In this document: positions 25,935 to 35,311 of the stretch, piece by piece | Layout: each line of letters begins with the position of its first letter | How positions within the stretch are numbered: the first letter of the stretch is position 1 | Assembly: GCA_029261395.1 (NCBI GenBank) | Contig: JAJDBJ010000072.1 | Span: forward strand, 1-52,061 | Reading direction: 5' to 3' | DNA: 52,061 bases | From: Nitrospinaceae bacterium | GTDB taxonomy: Bacteria; Nitrospinota; Nitrospinia; Nitrospinales; Nitrospinaceae | Program-made: the position numbers and the translations under genes | The notes under the pieces: generated by a model | Told to the model about the DNA's origin: nothing | Databases searched by the model: none | The model's input: the letters and a program-made list of their open reading frames with translations, nothing else

Positions 25935-27243
25935 CTCCGTTCAAGCTCTCCAACCACCTCGCCTGCATATTTAAAGCTCTGTCGAAAATATGCTGGTTTC
26001 TCTGCTTCTTATCCCGAATCCGCATCTCTGGACCTAAAAATAATCCAAAGTTAATATTCATCGGTTGGTAATTCCCTACTTTGCCTGTCACATATTGCAA
26101 TAAAGCACCGATTGCGGTTTCTGCAGGCGGCGGTGTAAACGCGGCCCCTTTCAACCGGGACATGGCGCTCAAGCTGGCAACCAAACCCATGGCAGAAGAT
26201 TCGACATAGCCTTCCACGCCGACAACCTGCCCTGCAAAAAAAATATTCGGATGGCTTTTCAGGCTCAGGTCTCCGGATAATAATTGCGGGGCATTGATAA
26301 AAGTATTCCGATGAATGGCACCCAATCGAAAAAATTCCGCGTTCTCCAATCCGGGAATCAGTTTAAAAATTCGTTTCTGCTCCGGATAGGTGAGTTTGGT
26401 TTGAAACCCAACCAGATTATAAGCCGTTCCCTCTTTATTTTCTTTCCTCAATTGAACCACCGCATGAAACCGCTCGTTGGTTTCGGGATGATTCAATCCG
26501 ACCGGCTTGAGTGGTCCAAAGGCCAAAGTCTGAGGTCCCCTGTCCGCCAGCACTTCAATGGGCATGCACCCTTCAAAATAGATGGGTTTCTCAAACTCCT
26601 TGAGGGATACTTTCTCAGCCTTCAACAGCTCGTCGATAAAACCTTCATACTGTTGCCGGCTCATACCACAATTCAGATAATCCGCATCACCGTTCCCATA
26701 ACGCGACGCGAAAAAGGCTTTGTCCGTATCGATCGATTGAGCATCAATGATGGGTGACAACGCATCATAAAAATATAAATACTCCTGCCCCAGTAACTGC
26801 GTCAATTTCTCGGAAAAGGCCGGCGACGTTAACGGACCCGTGGCAATAATCACCGGACCGTCCATGGGAATCTCTGCGACCTCTTCACGCTTCAGGGTAA
26901 TGTTGGGATGCTGTTCCAGTGTCCGATCGATCTCTTCAGAGAACAGGTCGCGGTCCACCGCCAGTGCCTTCCCGGCAGGCACGCTGTTTTTATCGGCAGA
27001 ACGGATCACCAGAGAGTCCAAATTTCTCAGTTCCTGCTTCAGCAAAAAAGGGGCCGAGGTATCCTGATTTCCTCCCAGGGAATTACTGCACACCAACTCG
27101 GCGCAATTCCCTGTTTTATGAGCAGGGGTCGGACGCTGTGGCCGCATTTCGTAAAGAACTACGGACACGCCCGCTTCTGCGGCTTGCCAGGCGGCTTCCG
27201 AACCCGCCAGGCCCGCACCTATGATCGTCAGGTGTGAATTCAT
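25912..27243 (-). CDS. trmFO: Methylenetetrahydrofolate-tRNA-(uracil-5-)-methyltransferase
   Basis: A 443-residue FAD-dependent enzyme that makes m5U54 in the T-loop of tRNA using methylenetetrahydrofolate. Seen are the FAD-binding IIGAGLAGSEAAWQAAEAG (7-25), YEMRP, AELVCSNSLGG and the C-terminal FFAGQVVGVEGYVESSAMG. The length fits the family. It ends inside the 3' end of the convergent secretion ATPase gene (23-base overlap), leaving no room for a terminator between them. It lies 20 bases downstream of topA on the same strand, an often conserved neighbourhood. Confidence 0.95.
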   Translation of the reverse strand: MNSHLTIIGAGLAGSEAAWQAAEAGVSVVLYEMRPQRPTPAHKTGNCAELVCSNSLGGNQDTSAPFLLKQELRNLDSLVIRSADKNSVPAGKALAVDRDLFSEEIDRTLEQHPNITLKREEVAEIPMDGPVIIATGPLTSPAFSEKLTQLLGQEYLYFYDALSPIIDAQSIDTDKAFFASRYGNGDADYLNCGMSRQQYEGFIDELLKAEKVSLKEFEKPIYFEGCMPIEVLADRGPQTLAFGPLKPVGLNHPETNERFHAVVQLRKENKEGTAYNLVGFQTKLTYPEQKRIFKLIPGLENAEFFRLGAIHRNTFINAPQLLSGDLSLKSHPNIFFAGQVVGVEGYVESSAMGLVASLSAMSRLKGAAFTPPPAETAIGALLQYVTGKVGNYQPMNINFGLFLGPEMRIRDKKQRNQHIFDRALNMQARWLESLNGVKQYRRP

Positions 27244-27263
27244 ATCAAATCTATTGTCAGGCG

Positions 27264-29507
27264 TTATGCCGCTTCATGGGATTTTTTGAAATTGCACTTG
27301 GGACAGAGGAGACTTTCCCCTTCGTTTTTCTTCCATTTGACAACCATGTAGGAATTCTTACATTCCGGGCAGGCTTCTGCAACGGGTTTGTCCCAGGAAG
27401 TGAACGTGCAGTTGGGATATTCACTGCACCCGTAAAAGGTACGTCCCTTTTTGGAACGCCGTGCGGATATGTAGCCTTTTTCGCAGGTCGGTTCCGGGCA
27501 GGAAACACCAAGGCTGATAGGTTTGGTGAATTTGCATTCGGGATAAGCGGAACACGCCATAAACTTGCCGAAACGCCCGACTTTGATGATTAGAGGCGAA
27601 CTGCATTTATCACAATTGCCTTCCGCCTTCACTGCATCGGGACCTTCATCTTTGCCACCGATTTCCTTGGTGTTTTTGCAATCCGGGTAGTTGGAACAAG
27701 CCATGAATTTTCCGAAGCGGCCCCACTTGATGATCATCGGTTGATTGCACTTCTCACACACCTCATCCGTTTTCTCTTCTTCACTCTTGATATCTCTCAT
27801 CTTTTTCTCGGCTTCCGCCAAAACTTTTTCGAAGGGCTTGTAGAAAGCTTTGAGGGTTTCCACCCAATCTAATGTACCCTCTTCAATCTGGTCGAGTTGA
27901 TCTTCCATATGCGCGGTGAATACTTCGGTCATGATATCCGGAAAGTTTTCAACCAGTAAACCGGAAACCAGAGTTCCCAGCTCTGTCGGAGCCAGACGCT
28001 TCTCTTCGGCTTTAACGTAATCCCGGTCCTTGATCACACTGATGATCGACGCATAGGTACTGGGGCGTCCGATACCTTTTTCTTCCAACGCCTTGACCAG
28101 AAGTGCTTCGGTATATCTTGGAGGCGGTTGGGTAAAGTGTTGTTCGGGAAGAATCTTCAACAACTTCAGTTTTTCACCCTTGGGCAAGTCAGGAAGGATT
28201 TTATCCGACGGGGCACCGGTGCCACTGTCATCATCGGTAGCCTCAATGTAGACTTTCAAACAACCCATGAACTTGATCACCGAACCATTGGCGCGGAAGG
28301 TATATTTATCCGAACGAATATCAAACTGCGTCGTATCGAGAACCGCCGGAACCATTTGGGAAGATACCGCACGAAACCAGATCAGCTCATAAAGCCGGTA
28401 CAAATCTTTTTCGATGTTGCCTTTCAATGATTTTGGTTCGATCAGGAAGTCGGTCGGGCGAATCGCTTCATGGGCATCCTGCGCCGACTTCTTAACTTTG
28501 TAGGTATTGGGTTTGGCGGGCACATATTCCTTGCCGTACTTATCTTGAATGAACTGCCGGAGATTGCCAACCGCCTCATCCGCCATGCGGGTGGAGTCGG
28601 TACGCATATAGGTGATCAAACCCACCGTCCCCTTGCCTTCCAAGGCCATGCCTTCATACAGGCGCTGGGCCAGCATCATGGTTTTCTTCGGGGAAAAATT
28701 GAGTTTGCGTGAGGCCTCCTGTTGCAGGGTACTGGTGATGAACGGAGCTACCGGATTGCGCTTGCGCTCCTTTTTGGTCACTCCTTCCAGAATCCATTCG
28801 CCCTTTTCAGCCGCTTTGACGATTGCCTGGGCCTGATCTTCTTTAGCAATTTCCGCCTTGTCTTTGTCGATCTTGGATAACTTGGCCTGGAATTCCGGAT
28901 CCTGACTGCCTTTCAGGTCGGCGGTGATCGACCAGTATTCTTCCTGCTTAAAATCCTGAATTTCCTTTTCGCGGTCGCACACCATTTTCAATGCAACCGA
29001 TTGCACCCGCCCGGCGCTGAGTCCGCGATGCACCTTCTTCCACAGGATGGGGCTGATTTTATAGCCCACCAACCGGTCCAGTATGCGTCGGGCCTGCTGG
29101 GCATTGACCCGGTTGATGTTCAATTCGGTGGGATTGCTGATGGCATCGGTCACAGCTTTTTTAGTCAGCTCGTTGAACATAACCCGGTAAACCTTGCCTT
29201 TGGTCAGCTTGGTCAGTTCGTTGGCAATATGAAACGCGATGGCCTCCCCCTCTCGGTCGGGATCGGGTGCCAGATAAATATTATCGGCTTTTTTTGCGGC
29301 GGCTTTGAGATCGGCCAGTATCTTACCCTTGCCTCGGATGGTGATGTAGTCCGGTTTAAAATCATTTTCGACATCGACGCCCAGTTTTTTCTTGGGCAGA
29401 TCCTTGAGATGACCGACGGAGGCTTTGATCATAAACCCCTTGCCAATGATTTTCTTCAGCGTATCAATTTTTGTGGGTGACTCCACAATCACCAGCGACT
29501 TACCCAT
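27264..29507 (-). CDS. topA: DNA topoisomerase I
   Basis: A 747-residue type IA topoisomerase that relaxes negative supercoils. The Toprim residues are E9 in VIVESPTK and D82/D84/E86 in PDPDREGEA; the catalytic tyrosine is Y300 in GLITYMRTDSTRM. The C-terminus carries four zinc-ribbon modules: CEKCNQPM...CSNYPDC, CDKCSSPL...CSAYPEC, CPEPTCEKG...CSEYPNC and CPECKNSY...CPKC. It follows dprA with a six-base gap and precedes trmFO, forming a dprA-topA-trmFO unit. Confidence 0.97.
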   Translation of the reverse strand: MGKSLVIVESPTKIDTLKKIIGKGFMIKASVGHLKDLPKKKLGVDVENDFKPDYITIRGKGKILADLKAAAKKADNIYLAPDPDREGEAIAFHIANELTKLTKGKVYRVMFNELTKKAVTDAISNPTELNINRVNAQQARRILDRLVGYKISPILWKKVHRGLSAGRVQSVALKMVCDREKEIQDFKQEEYWSITADLKGSQDPEFQAKLSKIDKDKAEIAKEDQAQAIVKAAEKGEWILEGVTKKERKRNPVAPFITSTLQQEASRKLNFSPKKTMMLAQRLYEGMALEGKGTVGLITYMRTDSTRMADEAVGNLRQFIQDKYGKEYVPAKPNTYKVKKSAQDAHEAIRPTDFLIEPKSLKGNIEKDLYRLYELIWFRAVSSQMVPAVLDTTQFDIRSDKYTFRANGSVIKFMGCLKVYIEATDDDSGTGAPSDKILPDLPKGEKLKLLKILPEQHFTQPPPRYTEALLVKALEEKGIGRPSTYASIISVIKDRDYVKAEEKRLAPTELGTLVSGLLVENFPDIMTEVFTAHMEDQLDQIEEGTLDWVETLKAFYKPFEKVLAEAEKKMRDIKSEEEKTDEVCEKCNQPMIIKWGRFGKFMACSNYPDCKNTKEIGGKDEGPDAVKAEGNCDKCSSPLIIKVGRFGKFMACSAYPECKFTKPISLGVSCPEPTCEKGYISARRSKKGRTFYGCSEYPNCTFTSWDKPVAEACPECKNSYMVVKWKKNEGESLLCPKCNFKKSHEAA

Positions 29508-29513
29508 AGTTCC

Positions 29514-30641
29514 TCAATAAACATCGGACGGGATCATGGTAAACATTTTCCCGTCGGTTTGACGAATCACTCCCTTGAGTTCGAGCGTGACCAGTGTAGC
29601 TGAAACTTCAGCGGGTGACAAATAACTGTTCTCAATGACGTTGTCAATATGCTGTTCCTGCACCGACATCAGGGATACTAAATGTTCCTCTTTGGGATTG
29701 AGCGGAATCGACTCACGGACCTTTTTTTTCCGCTCTTTCAGCAATTCCAGCACCGTATCGGAGAGTTCCTCCACCACTGCATAGGAACTGTCCGCCAACT
29801 TCGCCCCCATTTTGAGCAGGGCATGGGTTCCCTGGCTTTCAGAGGAAAAGATATTTCCCGGCACAGCAAACACTTCCCTTCCCTGTTCGAGGGCGAACTG
29901 AGCGGTGATCAAGGCACCGCTTTTCTCTCCCGCCTCAACCACCAGAGTTCCGTGGGACAACCCACTGATGACCCGGTTACGCGCCGGAAAATTATTACGA
30001 TCCGGTTTGGTCGACATCGGAAACTCGGAGATCACTGCGCCCTGCTCCTCAATTTGCCGCCGCAGGGAGCCGCTTTCCGGTGGATAGGTGTATTCCAATC
30101 CGCATCCGAATACCGCGATAGTCGGATTTTCCAGTTTCAGGGCCGACTTGTGGGCGATGGTATCGATTCCCCGCGCCATGCCGCTGACGATGCACACTCC
30201 CATCTCTGAAAGTGCGGTGCACAGTTTCTCAGCCACCATTTTGCCATAGCTGGAAGCTTTACGGGTGCCCACCACTGCCAGCGGTACGGTCCGTTCATTC
30301 AAAAAGGTGCCTTTGTAATAAATCACCGGCGGTGGGTCATAAATCGATTTCAACAGAAAGGGATATTGCGGGTCGTCGATGGTCAAAATCCGGACATTGC
30401 GCCGCTCGACCAGTTGATATTCCCGCTTAAGGTTTTGTTCCAGATCAAAATCAAGAATTTGCCGGGCAACCTTATCTCCAACCCGTTCGACTCCCATCAA
30501 GTCTCTGCGTGAGGCATGAAACACCCTTTCGGGAGATCCAAAGGCCTTGACCAGGCGATGGCACAGGGTCTTGCCCACTCCCAACACCATGTTGAGGCCT
30601 ATCCAGTATTTTTTAGACTCCCAATCGTCGCGATTCATCAC
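29514..30641 (-). CDS. dprA: DNA processing protein DprA
   Basis: A 375-residue protein. A short helical SAM-like N-terminal part (HRLVKAFGSPERVF) precedes the Rossmann core with VVGTRKASSYGKMVAE, IVSGMARGIDTIAH, AVFGCGLEYTYPPE and a C-terminal winged-helix-like region (SLMSVQEQHIDNVIENSYL...). DprA loads RecA onto incoming single-stranded DNA during natural transformation. The gene is also kept in bacteria not known to be transformable. The two PilB-like ATPases nearby could belong to a type IV pilus that takes up DNA, but no competence channel gene is present in the window. Confidence 0.95.
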   Translation of the reverse strand: MMNRDDWESKKYWIGLNMVLGVGKTLCHRLVKAFGSPERVFHASRRDLMGVERVGDKVARQILDFDLEQNLKREYQLVERRNVRILTIDDPQYPFLLKSIYDPPPVIYYKGTFLNERTVPLAVVGTRKASSYGKMVAEKLCTALSEMGVCIVSGMARGIDTIAHKSALKLENPTIAVFGCGLEYTYPPESGSLRRQIEEQGAVISEFPMSTKPDRNNFPARNRVISGLSHGTLVVEAGEKSGALITAQFALEQGREVFAVPGNIFSSESQGTHALLKMGAKLADSSYAVVEELSDTVLELLKERKKKVRESIPLNPKEEHLVSLMSVQEQHIDNVIENSYLSPAEVSATLVTLELKGVIRQTDGKMFTMIPSDVY

Positions 30642-30727
30642 AAAACTCTATTGAAGTAGAGAAATGGTTGAGGTTAGCTCGATGCGTACCATCAGCACTC
30701 ATAACTGTTTCGTATGCAGATTCTAAC

Positions 30728-31579
30728 TTATTTTGCGGGATATAGGCTGTGAAAGCGATAAACCTCAACGTTAAATGTGTGAATCGTTTCATAATAACCC
30801 ACCAGAACGCGGGTATAAATGATCAACGCTTCGAACAGATCGGCTTCGTTCCCGATCCCGAAATCATAATTGGCGGCTTCGGTCACCAGTAAGGCGCGGG
30901 TCATTTTCCGATTCTTGCGTCCCAATGCAAGTTGCTCCCTGGCCTTGTTGATCTCAATGATGGCTTCCCGCAAATTAAACAATTCGGCCCCTTTAGGGGT
31001 TTTGGAACCCGATGTGTCGCTTTTCATGAATTCACCGACCGTTTTATGCGGAAAGGTCACCGACTGGAACTTGGGACCGGAAATATCCACATCTTGCGCC
31101 CATCGCACACCCAAATATTTCTCCAAGCGGAGTTGGGCCAGCGCGATATCACTGTTGAACCGGGAGATATCGTTTAACGTCCCGGCCAGGCCCAGTTTGA
31201 GTTTGGTGATCGCGGACTGGGAAATATCATCGTCGCCCGCTTCAAACTTTTTCTCCGCCTGATCAGCGGCCTTTTCAAAATGCCCTTTGACCTCTTTCGA
31301 GATCTCAAGCTGTTCCCTCCGCGCCAAAATCAGATCATAATTCCGCTTTACCTCAAGCGCAACATCCAACTGAGGGATCACCGTAGAAGATTTACCGCTG
31401 GAGTATCGGACAGCCGACATCTCCAGAGCCTGATCAAGGGAAGGAAAGTTTTTAAGGGTTTCTACAACCTCAACCGTCTCAACTCGAGGTGTTCCCTGGC
31501 AACCGCACAAAAAGATCACCAAAAGTGTGTACAAGGGAAGAAATCGTGATGATGCAAGGGTGTGATGTGTGTGAATCAC
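30728..31579 (-). CDS. Outer-membrane-efflux-like lipoprotein
   Basis: A 283-residue protein with a lipobox (IFLCGC, Cys near residue 27), so it is probably a lipoprotein. The mature part is mainly helical with heptad-like stretches (KGHFEKAADQAEKKFEAGDDDIS, LRLEKYLG, LREAIIEINKAREQLALG), resembling the coiled-coil half of a TolC/OEP-type protein. The length is about two thirds of a full TolC-like protein and the usual second repeat is not clear. It could be a reduced outer-membrane factor or an unrelated helical lipoprotein. It stands alone, 86 bases upstream of dprA on the same strand. Confidence 0.55.
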   Translation of the reverse strand: MIHTHHTLASSRFLPLYTLLVIFLCGCQGTPRVETVEVVETLKNFPSLDQALEMSAVRYSSGKSSTVIPQLDVALEVKRNYDLILARREQLEISKEVKGHFEKAADQAEKKFEAGDDDISQSAITKLKLGLAGTLNDISRFNSDIALAQLRLEKYLGVRWAQDVDISGPKFQSVTFPHKTVGEFMKSDTSGSKTPKGAELFNLREAIIEINKAREQLALGRKNRKMTRALLVTEAANYDFGIGNEADLFEALIIYTRVLVGYYETIHTFNVEVYRFHSLYPAK

Positions 31580-32064
31580 GGGTTCAGACTCCTTTTAAAT
31601 CCCGTGGAAGGCTCAATAGTGGCTGGCAATTTGTTTTCTGGGTGGGGGCCAAAAAAAGAGGGATACTGAACAACCGAAAAGAGATCTTGATGGCAACCAA
31701 GAAGATAATCGAAATTATCTTGTCTAACTCCCTAAGGGTTTTATGCTTAAAACTTAAGCATAATGTCCAGTATCCCGAACCTTTATAGGAGAAATTTATC
31801 ATAGAGAATGGCCTGCTGTCAATACAATTTTGGGTCCAGAATCGGCCTGAAACCAATACTAATTTGAAATTAAAATCAATGTTTTCAATAAGTTATAGGA
31901 TCAACACCCAGTCGACCTTGGCCTCGTACCCATTAGGGGTTACTCACAACTATTTGATTTTAAAAGGGTTATTTAAACAACATTTTCAAGAAAATGAGCC
32001 CCCTCTCCTGTCGGCAGAAACAAGATAACTTAACTCTTTACAAATAGTTACATGATCTCATCGG
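31580..32064. other. 485-base spacer holding a MITE-like element
   Basis: The element at 31660-31776 is described separately. The rest (31580-31659 and 31777-32064) shows no ORF with coding character, no terminator of normal strength and no RNA gene that I recognise. The stretch 31860-32060 is AT-rich and may hold the lipoprotein promoter or plain spacer. Confidence 0.4.
31660..31776. mobile_element. Small inverted-repeat element (MITE-like) or structured RNA
   Basis: The ends GGGATACTGAACA (31660-31672) and TGTCCAGTATCCC (31764-31776) are inverted repeats of 13 bases with one mismatch. Inside are two perfect hairpins: AAGATAAT-CGAA-ATTATCTT (31702-31721) and TTATGCTTAA-AAC-TTAAGCATAA (31741-31763). 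A short plus-strand frame (ATG 31690, MATKKIIEIILSNSLRVLCL onward, stop 31786-31788) crosses the element and might be a leftover of an insertion sequence. No target-site duplication is clear. Confidence 0.5.
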
Positions 32065-32970
32065 TCAGCTCACACCAAAGGGAACCGGTACAAAGGTGAG
32101 GATGAGTATCAGGATAGATGCATATCCTATGATGCGATGCTTGGGCTCCAATGGAGTTAATTCATCCAAAACCGGCGGGTGCCTCAAACCCAAAACAAAA
32201 ACCAAACCGGCCCATACCCACCACCCTGCCCAATCAAACCCGAGAACAATCAAAGCAGCAAAAAATAACCTCGCCACCAGTAGTGCACGTTTGCGGTTGA
32301 ACAGTGAGTAGACCACATGCCCACCGTCCAGCTGACCTAACGGCAGGAGATTCAACGCCGTAAAAAACATCCCCAGCCAACCGGCATAGGCCAGTGGATG
32401 CAAGCTGATGGTGACATCCGTCACCATTGGGTTAACGCCCAACACCGCCTCAGTCATCACCCATAATATGAGAGATGAACCAAAAAACAAATTAAGTCCC
32501 TCAGAACTGTTCCCCAGGGTTACCTCCGAATTCAACAAACCGATTACCAGTACAGGGATGGCTGCGATAAACCCAGCGATGGGGCCGGAGGCTCCGATTT
32601 CCATCAACGCTTTGCGATTGGGAATCGGCTCCTTGATCATGATGAACGCTCCCATCGTTCCTATATTTAGAAAAAAGGGAATCACCGGTACCGGAATAAA
32701 GTTGGGCAGGGAGGAATTGACATTGTTCACCCGGCAGGCCCAGTAATGGCCGAATTCATGGGTGCCCAGAATGAGCATCAGCCCGAGGGAATACCAGGGA
32801 CCGCCCACCGTCCACGTGGTAAAAACGGTGGCTGAAAAAAGCCCCAGGAATATGGCAACGGTTTTAAAAGTGATTGGAAAGCGTGGACCGGAAAAGGCGG
32901 GATAGGCCGGATAATCGGGCCTGATAGGATCCTGTTCGGGTTCCGGTCGGTTTTGTGATTCCATATCCAT
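32065..32970 (-). CDS. Site-2 protease family membrane metalloprotease (M50)
   Basis: A 301-residue polytopic membrane protein with the zinc motif HEFGH (residues 71-75) in a membrane segment and the third ligand motif in LNLLPLGQLDGGH (~217). The N-terminal 30 residues are Pro/Asp/Glu-rich and cytoplasmic-like. There is no PDZ domain, and the arrangement resembles the plant/cyanobacterial EGY-type S2P subgroup. Such enzymes cleave transmembrane helices, often to release anti-sigma factors. The substrate is unknown. It follows proA by 60 bases. Confidence 0.88.
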   Translation of the reverse strand: MDMESQNRPEPEQDPIRPDYPAYPAFSGPRFPITFKTVAIFLGLFSATVFTTWTVGGPWYSLGLMLILGTHEFGHYWACRVNNVNSSLPNFIPVPVIPFFLNIGTMGAFIMIKEPIPNRKALMEIGASGPIAGFIAAIPVLVIGLLNSEVTLGNSSEGLNLFFGSSLILWVMTEAVLGVNPMVTDVTISLHPLAYAGWLGMFFTALNLLPLGQLDGGHVVYSLFNRKRALLVARLFFAALIVLGFDWAGWWVWAGLVFVLGLRHPPVLDELTPLEPKHRIIGYASILILILTFVPVPFGVS

Positions 32971-33030
32971 AAATCAGACCAACCCTGACAGCCGAATCAC
33001 CCTCTTGGACTTCATTGCTGAATCTGCGAC

Positions 33031-34344
33031 TCAACCCTTGTTGAGCGGCTTGTGTGTGAAGGATTTCCCGTTCTTCCCCGAATAATCCGCCACAACCTGA
33101 CCGTTACCCACCAGCTTGTACTTGTAAATGATGAGTCCTTCCAGTCCGACCGGCCCACGGGCATGGGTTTTATTGGTACTGATGCCGATTTCCGCCCCCA
33201 GACCAAACCGAAAGCCATCCGCAAACCGGGTGGAGGCGTTCACCATCACGCTGGCCGAATCCACTTCGTTCAGAAACCGTTCGGCCCGCTCCTTGTTTTC
33301 CGTAATAATGGTATCGGTGTGACCCGAGCCATGCCTGTTGATATGGTCGATCGCTTCGGATAGATCATCCACAATTTTGATGGACAGTTTGAGATCATTG
33401 TATTCCGCATCCCAGTCATCGTCCTCTGCCTGCTTCAGGTCGGAAATCAGACTGCACGACTTCAGGCAACCCACCAGTTCCACTTCCTGCTCGCGGAATT
33501 GTTTCACCAGAGACGGCAATACCTTTGGAGCGATGGCCTGATGTACCAAGAGCGTTTCCATGGCGTTACAGGCGGCGGCATACTGAAGCTTGGAATCGAG
33601 GGCCACTCGAATGGCCTTTTCAACATCCGCCTCCTCATCAATATAGACGTGGCACAATCCTTCCGAATGTCCCAATACGGGGATTCGGGTATTGTCCTGA
33701 ACGTAGCGGACAAACTGGTTGCTCCCACGCGGCACGATCAGATTGATATACTGATCCTGCTTCAACATCTCGGCAACTTCTGCGCGGGTTTCGATCAACT
33801 GCACCGCCGCGACTGGTACGCCCTCGACTTCAGACAAAGCGTTCCGGATGAGATCCACAATCACCCGATTGGAATTTTGCGCCTCGGCGCCTCCCTTTAA
33901 AATGACGGCGTTGCCCGATTTAAAACACAGGGCGGAAATCTGGGGAACGGCATCGGGGCGGGATTCAAATATGGCACCGATCACGCCAATCGGACAGGAA
34001 ACGCGGGTCAATTCCAACCCATCGTCCAACTCCATCGCCTCCTGTTGTTGTCCTACAGGGTCGGGTAGATCGGCGACACTGCGGATGCCCTTAGCCATAC
34101 CCATAACCTTGTTCTCATCGACTGCCAGCCGGGCGACGAGCGGGCCGGGGATGTTCTCTTTTTTGGCAAACTCCAGGTCCTGCCGGTTGGCCTCGAGAAT
34201 CTCGGCGCAATGAGTTTCGATCTGCATCGCCATTCCCCGAAGCACCCGGTTCTTGGTTTCCGTATTCAACCGGGAAAGGATCAAGGCCGCAGACTTGGCG
34301 TCGGCGGCTATTTCGGACAAGTTTTTTTCAGTGAATTCAGTCAC
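33031..34344 (-). CDS. proA: Glutamate-5-semialdehyde dehydrogenase (gamma-glutamyl phosphate reductase)
   Basis: A 437-residue aldehyde-dehydrogenase-fold enzyme for the second step of proline synthesis. Typical blocks are PIGVIGAIFESRPDAVPQI, LCFKSGNAVILKGGAEA, a YAAACNAMETLLVH region with the catalytic cysteine, and a C-terminal GLGAEIGISTNKTHARGPVGLEGL. The start is a GTG at 34344-34342, inside the 3' end of the LRR gene (8-base overlap), suggesting translational coupling. proB is not in the window. Its place after three repeat-protein genes is unusual. Confidence 0.95.
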   Translation of the reverse strand: MTEFTEKNLSEIAADAKSAALILSRLNTETKNRVLRGMAMQIETHCAEILEANRQDLEFAKKENIPGPLVARLAVDENKVMGMAKGIRSVADLPDPVGQQQEAMELDDGLELTRVSCPIGVIGAIFESRPDAVPQISALCFKSGNAVILKGGAEAQNSNRVIVDLIRNALSEVEGVPVAAVQLIETRAEVAEMLKQDQYINLIVPRGSNQFVRYVQDNTRIPVLGHSEGLCHVYIDEEADVEKAIRVALDSKLQYAAACNAMETLLVHQAIAPKVLPSLVKQFREQEVELVGCLKSCSLISDLKQAEDDDWDAEYNDLKLSIKIVDDLSEAIDHINRHGSGHTDTIITENKERAERFLNEVDSASVMVNASTRFADGFRFGLGAEIGISTNKTHARGPVGLEGLIIYKYKLVGNGQVVADYSGKNGKSFTHKPLNKG

Positions 34345-35311
34345 TTGCGGCCGATGGATAAAGTGGATTCTTAACCTGTTTCAGTTTCTTTTTGAGGGCT
34401 TCAACTCCTTTTTCCCCGATCTCATTCCCCCACATTCTGAGAAACTGAAGGCTGGCCAGCACTTTGGAACCGGCCAGATACATGGCCCCCTGCGTTGTAA
34501 TACCGTTCCACTGCAAATCGAGCTCGATCAGGTTTTTAAAAACCGCCGACTCGGTCATCGAAAGCATTCCCTGGTCGCCCAGTTTATTATTTTTGAGCAG
34601 TAAGGTTTTAAGATTTATCAGCGCTTTGGACTCGGCGATGCTTTGGATACCACTCGGACCAATATTATTTTCTCCCAGATCCAAAACTTCAAGGTGTGTT
34701 AAGTATTTGGATTCGCTTAACACCTTCAGCCCATGGTCGCTGATTCCATTTTTTGCCAACCGCAGTTCCTTGATACTGCTAATAATTTCCGACTGAGCCA
34801 AAGCTTTAATACCCTCGTCTCCGATTTGGTTCCCGGTGAGATCCAACGAAACCAATTTCATCACTGCCTTGGACTCGGCGATGGCTTCGGCCCCCTTGGG
34901 TCCAATCTTGTTCCCGAACAAACTGACCGTGGATAATTTGGGATACGCCTTGGATTCAAACAACGCCTTCACGCCGTCTTTCTCAATCTGGTTATTGAAT
35001 AGATTGAGGACTTTCAGGTTCAGCAGGTTTTTAGACTTGGAAAGCGCTTCGGCCCCTTCGTCCCCGATATTGTGGGTATTCAGATCAAGGGTTTCCACCT
35101 TTTCAAGAAGCTTCGATCCGGCCAATTGCTTGACGCCTGCGTCATACAACATTCCGCTGTGATTCAACTTCAGATATTTACCATCCTCTTTCAAATCCTT
35201 GAGGATGAGTACATCGATATCCAGGGCGAAAGCGGTCCCCGCCCCTGCCAGCAACAAAACCATCGCTCCCAGCCAGCTCTTCACCCTCATTTTTATATGT
35301 TTATTTTTCAT
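34337..35311 (-). CDS. Secreted leucine-rich repeat protein (RNI-like), copy A
   Basis: A 324-residue protein with a signal peptide (residues ~1-29, ending TAFA), then about nine units of 28-29 residues of the type GDEGIKALAQSE...LKELRLAKNGI, the pattern of ribonuclease-inhibitor-like LRRs. It would fold into a curved solenoid in the periplasm or outside the cell, usually a protein-binding scaffold. Its ATG overlaps the stop of the NHL gene (ATGA, 35308-35311) and its own 3' end overlaps proA. It is paralogous to the LRR proteins at 37509 and 48108. The partner is unknown. Confidence 0.85.
   Translation of the reverse strand: MKNKHIKMRVKSWLGAMVLLLAGAGTAFALDIDVLILKDLKEDGKYLKLNHSGMLYDAGVKQLAGSKLLEKVETLDLNTHNIGDEGAEALSKSKNLLNLKVLNLFNNQIEKDGVKALFESKAYPKLSTVSLFGNKIGPKGAEAIAESKAVMKLVSLDLTGNQIGDEGIKALAQSEIISSIKELRLAKNGISDHGLKVLSESKYLTHLEVLDLGENNIGPSGIQSIAESKALINLKTLLLKNNKLGDQGMLSMTESAVFKNLIELDLQWNGITTQGAMYLAGSKVLASLQFLRMWGNEIGEKGVEALKKKLKQVKNPLYPSAASD

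Noticed and set aside
31489-31788. 99-residue plus-strand protein upstream of the M50 protease region
   Set aside because: The first two thirds are antisense to the lipoprotein start region or low in coding character; only the last ~33 codons overlap the inverted-repeat element and may be an insertion-sequence remnant.
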